This document shows, piece after piece, positions 8,174 through 14,949 of a stretch of 64,000 nucleotides of DNA. The notes below the pieces were generated by a model. That model did no database searches. It saw only the letters and a list, made by a program, of their open reading frames with translations, and had not been told where the DNA came from. The stretch is taken from positions 1,364,001 to 1,428,000 of the forward strand of contig NZ_JBEXAC010000001.1 of NCBI RefSeq assembly GCF_040567655.1, read 5' to 3'. This DNA is from Chitinophaga sp. H8. GTDB taxonomy: Bacteria > Bacteroidota > Bacteroidia > Chitinophagales > Chitinophagaceae. Each line of letters starts with the position of its first letter. Within the stretch, counting starts at the first letter, position 1. Both the position numbers and the translations under genes were made by a program.

Positions 8174-9478
8174 TCAGGTGGCAGGCGTTTGTTGGCAGAC
8201 CAGCCGTTTATTAAGTTTAAACTGTTCTATTTCCTGCCAGGATCTGCTATTTAGGATGTTTTGTTTGGTGCAGCCACCTCTTCTTGCTATCCAAACACCT
8301 AATTGCATTAAATCAAATTGTGATAATGCGGTAGCAGCCGTATTTATAACCAGGTGCACCCCTTGTTGAACAGCATTATATACCAGGGCATCGTCCAGTT
8401 CCAGGCAATTGGGCTGTGCATTGATTTCGATAGCCGTATGAGTGGCAGCTGCTTTTTTGAAGAGTTGATCCCAGTTGATCCGGGGTGGAGATCCAGCATT
8501 GTAAATCTGGCTGCTTGTATGACCAATACAGTGCACATATGGGCATTCGCAGGCCTTTATCAACTTTTCAGTATTATCCCCTGTAGTTTCTTCCTGAATG
8601 GTAGCCGTTACCCAATCAAATGACAGAAGCAATTCATTTTTCACGGATAAACTGCCATGATTGCCTATTGCTGTTTCTATACCTTTTTTAATGAAGTTAT
8701 TTTTTAGTTGCCTGTTTACTTCGTCAATTTCATCCCATTGCCTGAGATATTGGTCAGAAGTACTATCAGGAAGTTGGTCTGCTATGATAATATATTGATA
8801 GTGGGGAAAGGCATTTAAGGCATAATGTGCAATGTGTGGAATGGCTGCCTCACCCTTTCCCCATTTGCTTTTTATACGCATATCACCTTTGATCTGACTG
8901 AATGATATCAGTGATGGCGATTGGTAGGGTGAGGTAAGAGTAATACTATCTATTGTTTCTCTTAACTCAGGAGCAATATATTGCAAGCCTAACTGGTTAT
9001 AAATATCTTCTTCGGTTCCAGCGGGCAGATAACTATCTGTACGCAAATCAAATAAGCCACATTCATTAAGCTTCCAGCCTTTTTGGCGGGCACAGGACTG
9101 TAAGGCAGAATTATGTGCTACAGGACCTGTAAAATAGAGCATGGCAGCCCCATATTGTTGTTGCTCGACAATACAGATGTCTACCTTGATTTGGTTGCGC
9201 AGCATCATTGTGATCCAGGTGCGCCCACTATCAATAACAGATGCAACTTGTTCGAGATGTTGAAGTTTATCCAATAATTGCTGGTTGGCCGCTTTACTCG
9301 CCTGAATTACGATATCTATATCCCCAATCGTTGGAGTACCTCTTCTTAAGCTCCCGGCCAATGCTGCTTTTTCTACCTCAGGCAGCTGGTTGATAGCTTT
9401 TAATATTTCTTGCCCGGCTACAAAACCATCCCATAATGATACACGGGAAACGTTCGGAGGCTGTTTATTTGCTTTCAT
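8174..9478 (-). CDS. PolX-like DNA polymerase, N-terminally short, degenerate PHP domain
   Basis: 434 residues against about 570 for typical bacterial PolX. The helix-hairpin-helix 8-kDa part is missing: the protein begins directly in the nucleotidyltransferase palm. GSLRRG (42-47), Asp53 and Asp55 in GDIDIV, and Asp100 in KVDIC supply the three catalytic carboxylates, and YFTGP (115-119) is the usual sugar-steering region, so polymerase chemistry could be intact. The C-terminal part (about 190-425) aligns with the PHP exonuclease domain, but its metal ligands are replaced: GDMRIK for GDLHxH, ADQ for DHS, NTAATA for STDAHS. 3'-5' exonuclease activity is therefore unlikely. It lies 44 bp after the ATP-cone nuclease, probably in one operon. 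The family normally does gap filling in base-excision repair. Confidence 0.85.
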   Translation of the reverse strand: MKANKQPPNVSRVSLWDGFVAGQEILKAINQLPEVEKAALAGSLRRGTPTIGDIDIVIQASKAANQQLLDKLQHLEQVASVIDSGRTWITMMLRNQIKVDICIVEQQQYGAAMLYFTGPVAHNSALQSCARQKGWKLNECGLFDLRTDSYLPAGTEEDIYNQLGLQYIAPELRETIDSITLTSPYQSPSLISFSQIKGDMRIKSKWGKGEAAIPHIAHYALNAFPHYQYIIIADQLPDSTSDQYLRQWDEIDEVNRQLKNNFIKKGIETAIGNHGSLSVKNELLLSFDWVTATIQEETTGDNTEKLIKACECPYVHCIGHTSSQIYNAGSPPRINWDQLFKKAAATHTAIEINAQPNCLELDDALVYNAVQQGVHLVINTAATALSQFDLMQLGVWIARRGGCTKQNILNSRSWQEIEQFKLNKRLVCQQTPAT

Positions 9479-9522
9479 TTTGCTGGTTTTAAAGTGTTAA
9501 GTACTTTCATGCCGATTGATTG

Positions 9523-10392
9523 TTAAGCCCATTCCAGTTTGACAATATGTCTGCATAAATTTTCAACTTCCTGTATAGCAATTGCTCTCCTTTGAAGGGG
9601 GACGTCGGCAATCTTAAGCTTTTCAGGTTGTTCTGCCAGTGTTTGGCACAGCACAATGCCTTTTTCCAGGAGCCTGTATTTTTCGTTTCGGCTAAGTGTG
9701 GTAAGGCAAGTAATGGGGTAAAGGCCGGCATTATCAATAATATCCTTTAATCCTTTCCCAAATGGAAAGTCCCAGGACAGGAGATGTAATCCCGTACATT
9801 GGCCATATTGCAAAGCGTCTGTTGTAAACCTGGTATTGGTAACTAGCCATGGCTGGTACCCTTCCGTCTTTTTATCACCGCTAGCTTCCCATTTTTTTCT
9901 AATATCTTTAAATCGTGCATCTATATACAGGGGGACTTTTACATCGCAATGAGTGCCGGCTTGCTGGTGGTATTTACATTCAATCATATGAAGCCTGTTA
10001 CTTTTAAAGGCTGTTACATCTACTTCATGTTTAACACAGTGGCCATTTATCAGCTGGTTGGTAGCAACTGTAAAGTTTGCATGCTGGAAAAGGGCAGCTA
10101 TAAATTGCTCAAAAGGAAACCCGGAAGGTCCTAATTCAAATATGGCCTGTTTCAGTTTGTACCTGGCTGCAGCAGGATGGGCAGTATTCTTTAGTAATTG
10201 AAAGGCAATGTTATAGATCTTTTTAGTAGGCATATCGGGATAAATCTGCTTATACAATTCCTGTATGATTTCCTCTGTGATGGCAGAAGTAGCCCCGGCC
10301 TTTTTTAAAGATTTGCGAACTTTCTCTGCTGAGAATGGTACTACCGCTCCTGTCGACTTAGTTACATTAATAGCGGGCTGTTCTGATCCCAT
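9523..10392 (-). CDS. ATP-cone domain fused to Mrr-type PD-(D/E)xK endonuclease
   Basis: 289 residues. Residues about 8-95 form an ATP-cone (INVTKSTGAVVPFSAEKVRKSLKKAG and the following helices), the dATP/ATP-sensing fold of ribonucleotide reductases and NrdR. Residues about 108-215 are Mrr-like nuclease: FEQFIAALF, HEVDVTAF (metal Asp) and IECKYH (E-x-K), so the catalytic core is intact. The tail (TLAEQPEKLKIADVP and on) is helical. It is cytoplasmic. It is the first gene of a unit with the PolX-like gene, and its promoter gap holds three TGA-N6-TCA sites. Likely a nucleotide-gated DNA nuclease; repair, DNA turnover or defence are all possible. Confidence 0.85.
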   Translation of the reverse strand: MGSEQPAINVTKSTGAVVPFSAEKVRKSLKKAGATSAITEEIIQELYKQIYPDMPTKKIYNIAFQLLKNTAHPAAARYKLKQAIFELGPSGFPFEQFIAALFQHANFTVATNQLINGHCVKHEVDVTAFKSNRLHMIECKYHQQAGTHCDVKVPLYIDARFKDIRKKWEASGDKKTEGYQPWLVTNTRFTTDALQYGQCTGLHLLSWDFPFGKGLKDIIDNAGLYPITCLTTLSRNEKYRLLEKGIVLCQTLAEQPEKLKIADVPLQRRAIAIQEVENLCRHIVKLEWA

Positions 10393-10466
10393 AGTGTTGG
10401 TTTTTAGTTGTTACTAAAGTAGCTGACAACAGATTCTCATTATATGATAATCGTTAGCTCTGAGGT

Positions 10467-10531
10467 TGATTCTTGTCAGGATAACCCTTAGCTGGTATGA
10501 TGGGAATCATCTGATCCCTTGAGTATGATCA
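10467..10531. promoter_or_regulatory. Three CRP/FNR-like operator cores in nuclease/lipoprotein gap
   Basis: TGATTCTTGTCA (10467-10478), TGATGGGAATCA (10498-10509, inside the perfect palindrome ATGATGGGAATCAT) and TGAGTATGATCA (10520-10531). The gap separates the divergent nuclease and lipoprotein genes. The middle site is preceded by GCTGGT, as at 3821-3825. Confidence 0.55.
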
Positions 10532-10575
10532 TATGCTATGTTTCCAGGTGGGGGTAGTTTAGTACCGGAAAATAC

Positions 10576-11619
10576 ATGTTAGAATCATCCAGCAATATTT
10601 TTATGTATTTGAAAGTATTATATTATCCAGCTTTATTTCTGATCATTACTTCCTGTCATCCTTTTGACAACCAGGAGTGGATGAATCCTGCTGGTGTGGG
10701 TAAATTGGAGATGGACGAGATAAAAGATACGGTGATAAATTCACTTGATACGGTGTTGTACAATAACCTGCTGCTGCACCTGGTGGGTAATAAACCATCC
10801 GGGAAATGGCCGGTTAAAACCACTTATCCGTTGCCTGGCGCTATATTTCCTTTTAAAAGAGTGGTTGCTTATTATGGGAATTTCTATTCATCCCGTATGG
10901 GCGTGTTAGGTGAGTTGCCGCCGGAGCAGATGTTACAGCAGTTGTGCAATGAAGTGAAAAAATGGCAGGTTGCTGATACTACATTACCCGTGATACCTGC
11001 TTTACATTATATTGCCGTTACTGCCCAAAGTACACCAGGAACCAGCAAAAAGTACCGCTTGCAAATGCCCGCCTCGGAAATAGAGAAAGTATTACAATTA
11101 TCACAAAAAATCGATGCACTTGTGTTCCTGGATATTCAGGTAGGGCTTGGGTCTTTGCAAGAGGAAATTCCGGCCCTGGAGAAATACCTGCGCCTTCCCA
11201 ATGTTCATCTGGGTATTGACCCTGAGTACGCTATGAAAAACAGGCAAGTACCATGTACGACCATTGGCACTTTTGATGCTGCGGATATTAATTATGCTAC
11301 TTCCTATCTTGCAGATCTGGTACAACAGTACCATCTGCCTCCTAAAATACTGATCGTACACCGCTTTACACAGGCCATGGTCACCAATTACAGAAATATA
11401 CTTATACGGCCCGAAGTCCAGATTGTGATCAATATGGATGGGTTCGGTTCCCAGGCCAAGAAAATAGATACTTATAAAAGCTGGATTGCGGGACAGCCCG
11501 TTCAGTTTACCGGATTTAAATTGTTTTATAAAAATGATAAAGCTAATGGGGAGCACCTGATGGAGCCGGCAGAGGTGTTGCAACTATACCCCAGTCCGGT
11601 TTACATTCAATATCAATAA
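10576..11619 (+). CDS. Conserved lipoprotein, probable TIM-barrel-like, unknown function
   Basis: 347 residues from the first ATG. A second ATG at 10603 gives a cleaner lipoprotein signal (MYLKVLYYPALFLIITSC, lipobox ITSC) and may be the true start. The mature part has repeated beta/alpha-like segments: VVAYYGNFYSSRMGVLGELP, DALVFLDIQVGLGSLQEEI, LPNVHLGIDPEYAMKN, KILIVHRFTQAMV, VQIVINMDGFG. Asp and His residues at strand ends look like an active-site rim. From memory, similar LDPEW-type segments occur in hypothetical secreted proteins of Actinobacteria, which I cannot confirm here. It is followed 40 bp later by a polysaccharide deacetylase, so an envelope-glycan role is a reasonable guess. 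Confidence 0.7.
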   Translation: MLESSSNIFMYLKVLYYPALFLIITSCHPFDNQEWMNPAGVGKLEMDEIKDTVINSLDTVLYNNLLLHLVGNKPSGKWPVKTTYPLPGAIFPFKRVVAYYGNFYSSRMGVLGELPPEQMLQQLCNEVKKWQVADTTLPVIPALHYIAVTAQSTPGTSKKYRLQMPASEIEKVLQLSQKIDALVFLDIQVGLGSLQEEIPALEKYLRLPNVHLGIDPEYAMKNRQVPCTTIGTFDAADINYATSYLADLVQQYHLPPKILIVHRFTQAMVTNYRNILIRPEVQIVINMDGFGSQAKKIDTYKSWIAGQPVQFTGFKLFYKNDKANGEHLMEPAEVLQLYPSPVYIQYQ

Positions 11620-11659
11620 ATATTAAAGCTGCCAGACCCTTTGGGATAAAAAGAATAGT

Positions 11660-12391
11660 ATGAAATTATTAAGTTTTTTTGTTGGAATCTTTTATATCAT
11701 GCCTTCCTATGCAATTGCTCAGGTGAAGGTGCCGGTGCTCTGCTACCACAATATAAGTTTAGAAGATGAGGGGCCGGATAATTTGATGCATATTAAAGGA
11801 AAGTCCTTTGATAAACAAATGAAATGCCTGTATGATAGCGGCTATCATACCATTTTACCAGATCAGCTATATAACTATTATAAAAATGGTACTTCCCTAC
11901 CATCAAAACCAGTTGTTATCACTTTTGATGACTCGCATGATACTCACTTCACGGTTGCTGCCCCTATTCTGAAAAAATATGGTTTTAAGGGTATCTTTTT
12001 TGTAATGACAGTACCTATAGGTAAAAAGGGGTACATGACAGCTGCTCAGATAAAGATGCTGGCAGATATGGGGCATGTTATCGGGTGTCATACATGGGAT
12101 CATCCTCATTTAAAAGGGACATCCGGTCTGGACGTAGAAAAAGAGATCAGGCATCCGAAGCAGGCGCTGGAAAAAATAACCGGCCAGCCGGTTCAGTATT
12201 TTGCTTATCCTTTTGGGGAGTGGAATGAAACTGTTATCGGGCAACTAAAGGTCTCGGGATTTAAAGCAGCCTTTAGATTAACAGGAAAGAACAGCGAAGA
12301 GAACGGGATATTCACGATTGAACGCATAATGGTTGATGGCAGTTGGGTTTGTCCTGGACTACCCTCTGAAATGAAGCGTGCTTTTAAATGA
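11660..12391 (+). CDS. Secreted polysaccharide deacetylase (NodB homology domain)
   Basis: 243 residues with a signal peptide (MKLLSFFVGIFYIMPSYAIAQ). The NodB motifs are present: VITFDDSHD (motif 1, the Asp pair), GCHTWDHPHL (motif 2, H-x4-H zinc ligands), FAYPFGEWNE (motif 3). Carbohydrate esterase family 4 enzymes remove N-acetyl groups from peptidoglycan, chitin or exopolysaccharide. The short VPVLCYHNISLEDEGPDN start resembles PgaB/IcaB-type proteins. It is probably co-transcribed with the preceding lipoprotein gene and acts in the periplasm or at the surface. Confidence 0.9.
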   Translation: MKLLSFFVGIFYIMPSYAIAQVKVPVLCYHNISLEDEGPDNLMHIKGKSFDKQMKCLYDSGYHTILPDQLYNYYKNGTSLPSKPVVITFDDSHDTHFTVAAPILKKYGFKGIFFVMTVPIGKKGYMTAAQIKMLADMGHVIGCHTWDHPHLKGTSGLDVEKEIRHPKQALEKITGQPVQYFAYPFGEWNETVIGQLKVSGFKAAFRLTGKNSEENGIFTIERIMVDGSWVCPGLPSEMKRAFK

Positions 12392-12435
12392 AATTATTGG
12401 AAACGATGATGTTAACCAACTAAAATGATTATACG

Positions 12436-13371
12436 ATGATTATGACTATCACGATGAACCCGGCCATTGATAAAAGCACCACCCTCGAAAAACTGATCCC
12501 AGATAAGAAGCTGCGCTGTAGTGCTTTAGTGAAAGAAGCAGGGGGAGGAGGCGTGAATGTTGGCAAAGCTATTCATCGGTTGGGGGGCGATTGTCTGGTT
12601 GTTTTTACAGCGGGGGGGACAAACGGAAAGTTGCTGGAGGAGCTGTTATTAAAAGAGGGAATACGTGGTATTGGTATTCCAGTAGCGGCAGAAACAAGAG
12701 AGAATTTTATGATAACTGAGCAGACTGATCATATGCAATACCGGTTTGTACTCCCTGGTGACGCATTAAGTTTGGAAGAGGTGGAAAGTTGTCTGGACAC
12801 TATAAAAATGATGGAGGTAATGCCCTCTATTATTATTGCGAGTGGTAGCCTTCCGCCGGGCGTACCGGAAGATTTCTTTGCCAGATTGGCGCGTTTGTCG
12901 AAAACTATTGGGGCAAAATTCATTGTCGATACTTCCGGAATACCCTTGCAAATGGCTGTAAAGGAGGGTGTTTATCTGCTGAAACCTAACTTGTCAGAAT
13001 TAAGCAGCCTGGCTGGTAAAGCGTATCTGCAGCTGGATGAAGTGGAGGCCGCTGCCAGAAAGATAATTGCAGAAGGGCATTGTGAGGTGCTGGTAGTGTC
13101 AATGGGACCTGCCGGAGCATTATTGATTACCCAGGACCAATATGTAAGTATTCCCGCACCGATAGTAAAAAGAAAGAGTACTGTAGGAGCAGGGGATAGT
13201 ATGGTAGGTGGAATGGCCTGGATGATGGAACAGGGAGGTTCTCTATTAGAAATGGTGCGTTTTGGAGTAGCCTGTGGCACTGCTGCTACGATGAATCCGG
13301 GAACACAATTATTTCATAAAGAGGATGCTTTAGAGTTATATAAATGGTTAGGGCAAGCCAAACAAAAATAG
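12436..13371 (+). CDS. pfkB: 6-phosphofructokinase II (PfkB family)
   Basis: 311 residues that follow E. coli Pfk-2 closely from end to end: the N-terminal TITMNPAIDKSTT, KLRC, EAGGGGVNVGKAIHRLGG (sugar binding), QYRFVLPGDAL, ASGSLPPGVPEDF, LLKPNLSELSSL, STVGAGDSMVGGMAW (PfkB signature with the catalytic Asp) and VRFGVACGTAATMNPGT. It phosphorylates fructose 6-phosphate; tagatose 6-phosphate or fructose 1-phosphate are family alternatives. The start is ATG 12436, with another ATG two codons on. Together with ppsA it gives the island both directions of a glycolytic control point. A pfkB-usp pairing is also known from hypoxia regulons. Confidence 0.92.
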   Translation: MIMTITMNPAIDKSTTLEKLIPDKKLRCSALVKEAGGGGVNVGKAIHRLGGDCLVVFTAGGTNGKLLEELLLKEGIRGIGIPVAAETRENFMITEQTDHMQYRFVLPGDALSLEEVESCLDTIKMMEVMPSIIIASGSLPPGVPEDFFARLARLSKTIGAKFIVDTSGIPLQMAVKEGVYLLKPNLSELSSLAGKAYLQLDEVEAAARKIIAEGHCEVLVVSMGPAGALLITQDQYVSIPAPIVKRKSTVGAGDSMVGGMAWMMEQGGSLLEMVRFGVACGTAATMNPGTQLFHKEDALELYKWLGQAKQK

Positions 13372-13426
13372 CCAACAGCAACGAAAAATTACGCTATTTT
13401 ACGGTCAATATGTCCGTATTCATTAC

Positions 13427-13576
13427 ATGATCTACAAAGCGCAGCTGGTTATCATTGGTGAGTTCTCCAGATATCCGGGCAAGAGCCTTAAGGATTTTAT
13501 TTATAAAAGCAATAAAGGGAAGCTGGTCAACTTCCTGGATTCGCCGGAACTGGCAGTTGAAAGGCTGGGGAGGTAG
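13427..13576 (+). CDS. Possible 49-aa ORF
   Basis: ATG 13427 to TAG 13576 encodes 49 residues, starting MIYKAQLVIIGEFSRYPGKS and ending with PELAVERLGR. The composition is protein-like (balanced charges, no low complexity), and it begins 55 bp after pfkB on the same strand and ends 20 bp before the convergent DUF4342 gene. No family is known to me. It is too short to trust without conservation. Confidence 0.35.
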   Translation: MIYKAQLVIIGEFSRYPGKSLKDFIYKSNKGKLVNFLDSPELAVERLGR

Positions 13577-13595
13577 TTATCCTTCCATATGGCTG

Positions 13596-13865
13596 CTATG
13601 GCTCTTTTTTAGGTTCATTTTCTGCCTTAGGCTCTCTTTCCACCGTAATGCTGCACTCTCCGATCAAAGCAGCCAGTGCACCTACAGCGGCCAGGATAGG
13701 GGCCAGTAAAGCACCCACTAAACCTATGGTGAGCGGGAAGGACATGATTTCCTTACCTTCTTTATCCGTAATGGTGATTTTACGGATGTTACCTTCTGCT
13801 ATCAGTTCCTTAATTTTCTTTAGCAGGTTTTCCCCGTGGAGGGTGAATGTTTCTTTTGTGTTCAT
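13596..13865 (-). CDS. DUF4342 protein
   Basis: 89 residues from ATG 13865 (MNTKETFTLHGENLLKKIKE); a longer frame to 13916 adds an atypical N-terminus. The typical DUF4342 plan is present: amphipathic start, EGNIRKITITDKEGKEIMSFPLTIG, then a hydrophobic LVGALLAPILAAVGALAALIGECSITVE segment and a charged tail. The hydrophobic stretch suggests a membrane-inserted hairpin. The family function is unknown, though members are often found among stress genes. Confidence 0.85.
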   Translation of the reverse strand: MNTKETFTLHGENLLKKIKELIAEGNIRKITITDKEGKEIMSFPLTIGLVGALLAPILAAVGALAALIGECSITVEREPKAENEPKKEP

Positions 13866-14008
13866 GGTAAATGAGTTGAAAGTGATTTGCGTGTAGTTGA
13901 TCCTTTGGGCTATCACTCCCTGTAAATTACCGAATTTTTAAAAATATGCATACAAAAAAAAGTGCGCTATGAATAATGATGATATCTGAAATATACTATA
14001 TTTAGGGC

Positions 14009-14362
14009 ATGAAATGGTTCAGCAGTTTAATGGCTATATTGGTACTGTTTTTGGCAGTACAGCCAGTGTGCGCCAATATGCCGGCAGCTGATACTTGCTG
14101 CAGTGTTGCTGCGACAGAATGCTGTAAGGACCAACCTGCGCAGCAGCCGGTGGAAGCAAATAACCATTCTTCCCAAGAGGACTGCGACAGTGGCTGTAAT
14201 CCTTTTCAGCTTTGTAATTGTTGCGCCTTTTCTGTACTTACGCTGCATCCATCCCCATTTCTTTCTTATATTCACTTTAATATCCCGCAATGGGGCATTC
14301 CTCTCATTCATTTCTCAGAAGCGCCGGTGTCCGGTTTCTGGCAGCCTCCAAGAATAGCATAA
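14009..14362 (+). CDS. DUF6660-like Cys-rich secreted protein
   Basis: 117 residues with a signal peptide (MKWFSSLMAILVLFLAVQPVCA). The mature part is rich in Cys and His (ADTCCS, ECCKDQ, DCDSGCNPFQLCNCCAF), followed by a hydrophobic C-terminus. The CNPFQLCNCC block matches the small proteins that precede copper-type TonB receptors in Bacteroidota. It is probably an envelope metal-binding or sensing peptide. It sits 221 bp before the HMA-like gene and 5' of the receptor, same strand. Confidence 0.65.
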   Translation: MKWFSSLMAILVLFLAVQPVCANMPAADTCCSVAATECCKDQPAQQPVEANNHSSQEDCDSGCNPFQLCNCCAFSVLTLHPSPFLSYIHFNIPQWGIPLIHFSEAPVSGFWQPPRIA

Positions 14363-14583
14363 TACAAGTCTTTACATGATATCGTTTTTCATGCTTTGAC
14401 AGGGCGTGAAGGATGGTACTATTATCCCATTAGGGTATGTATACATTCCGGGAAAGTATCCTGGCCGGAGTAGCATTCTGATAGTCATGCACCGGCGGGA
14501 TGTTAGCGGTTATCTGTATAGGTATGTTCCATAAGGAAGGGGAGAATAACAACCGGATTATTTTATCAGTCAAAACTATTAGA

Positions 14584-14949
14584 ATGAAAAAAATATTTGC
14601 TTCAATCATAGCCTTGATGGCTATAGTTACTATAGCGTTTCCAACTGCTGCACAATCTAAGGAAAGCACAGATGGTGTAAAGAAAGTGGTAATCAAAGTG
14701 GGAAACCTGCATTGTAATAATGATATGCCAACCATCAAAAAGCAGCTGCTCAATCAGGATGGGGTAGAGGAAGTGGCTTTTACAGCTATTGCCGGGGCGT
14801 CTTCTATTTTTACAATTACCTATCATGGTGCAGCCACCAGCCAGGAACAAATAGAAAAGGCAATAGAAGCCACGCCTGGATGCGATGATAAAAGTACCAC
14901 ACCCTATAAAGTTAAAAAAGAGGCTTCCGGAAAGAAGAAAAAATCATGA
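14584..14949 (+). CDS. Secreted HMA-like metal-binding protein with single Cys in loop
   Basis: 121 residues from ATG 14584 (MKKIFASIIALMAIVTIAFPTAAQ, signal peptide); upstream starts in the frame lack a signal sequence. The domain (about 33-105) has the beta-alpha-beta-beta-alpha-beta pattern of heavy-metal-associated domains (KKVVIKVGNLHC, GVEEVAFTAIAG, IEKAIEATPGC). The usual GMxCxxC loop is GNLHCNND, with the second Cys replaced by Asp; a further Cys is in TPGCDD. The Lys-rich tail (KKEASGKKKKS) is unusual. The stop overlaps the start of the TonB receptor by 4 bases, showing translational coupling. It is probably a periplasmic copper chaperone for the receptor. Confidence 0.8.
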   Translation: MKKIFASIIALMAIVTIAFPTAAQSKESTDGVKKVVIKVGNLHCNNDMPTIKKQLLNQDGVEEVAFTAIAGASSIFTITYHGAATSQEQIEKAIEATPGCDDKSTTPYKVKKEASGKKKKS

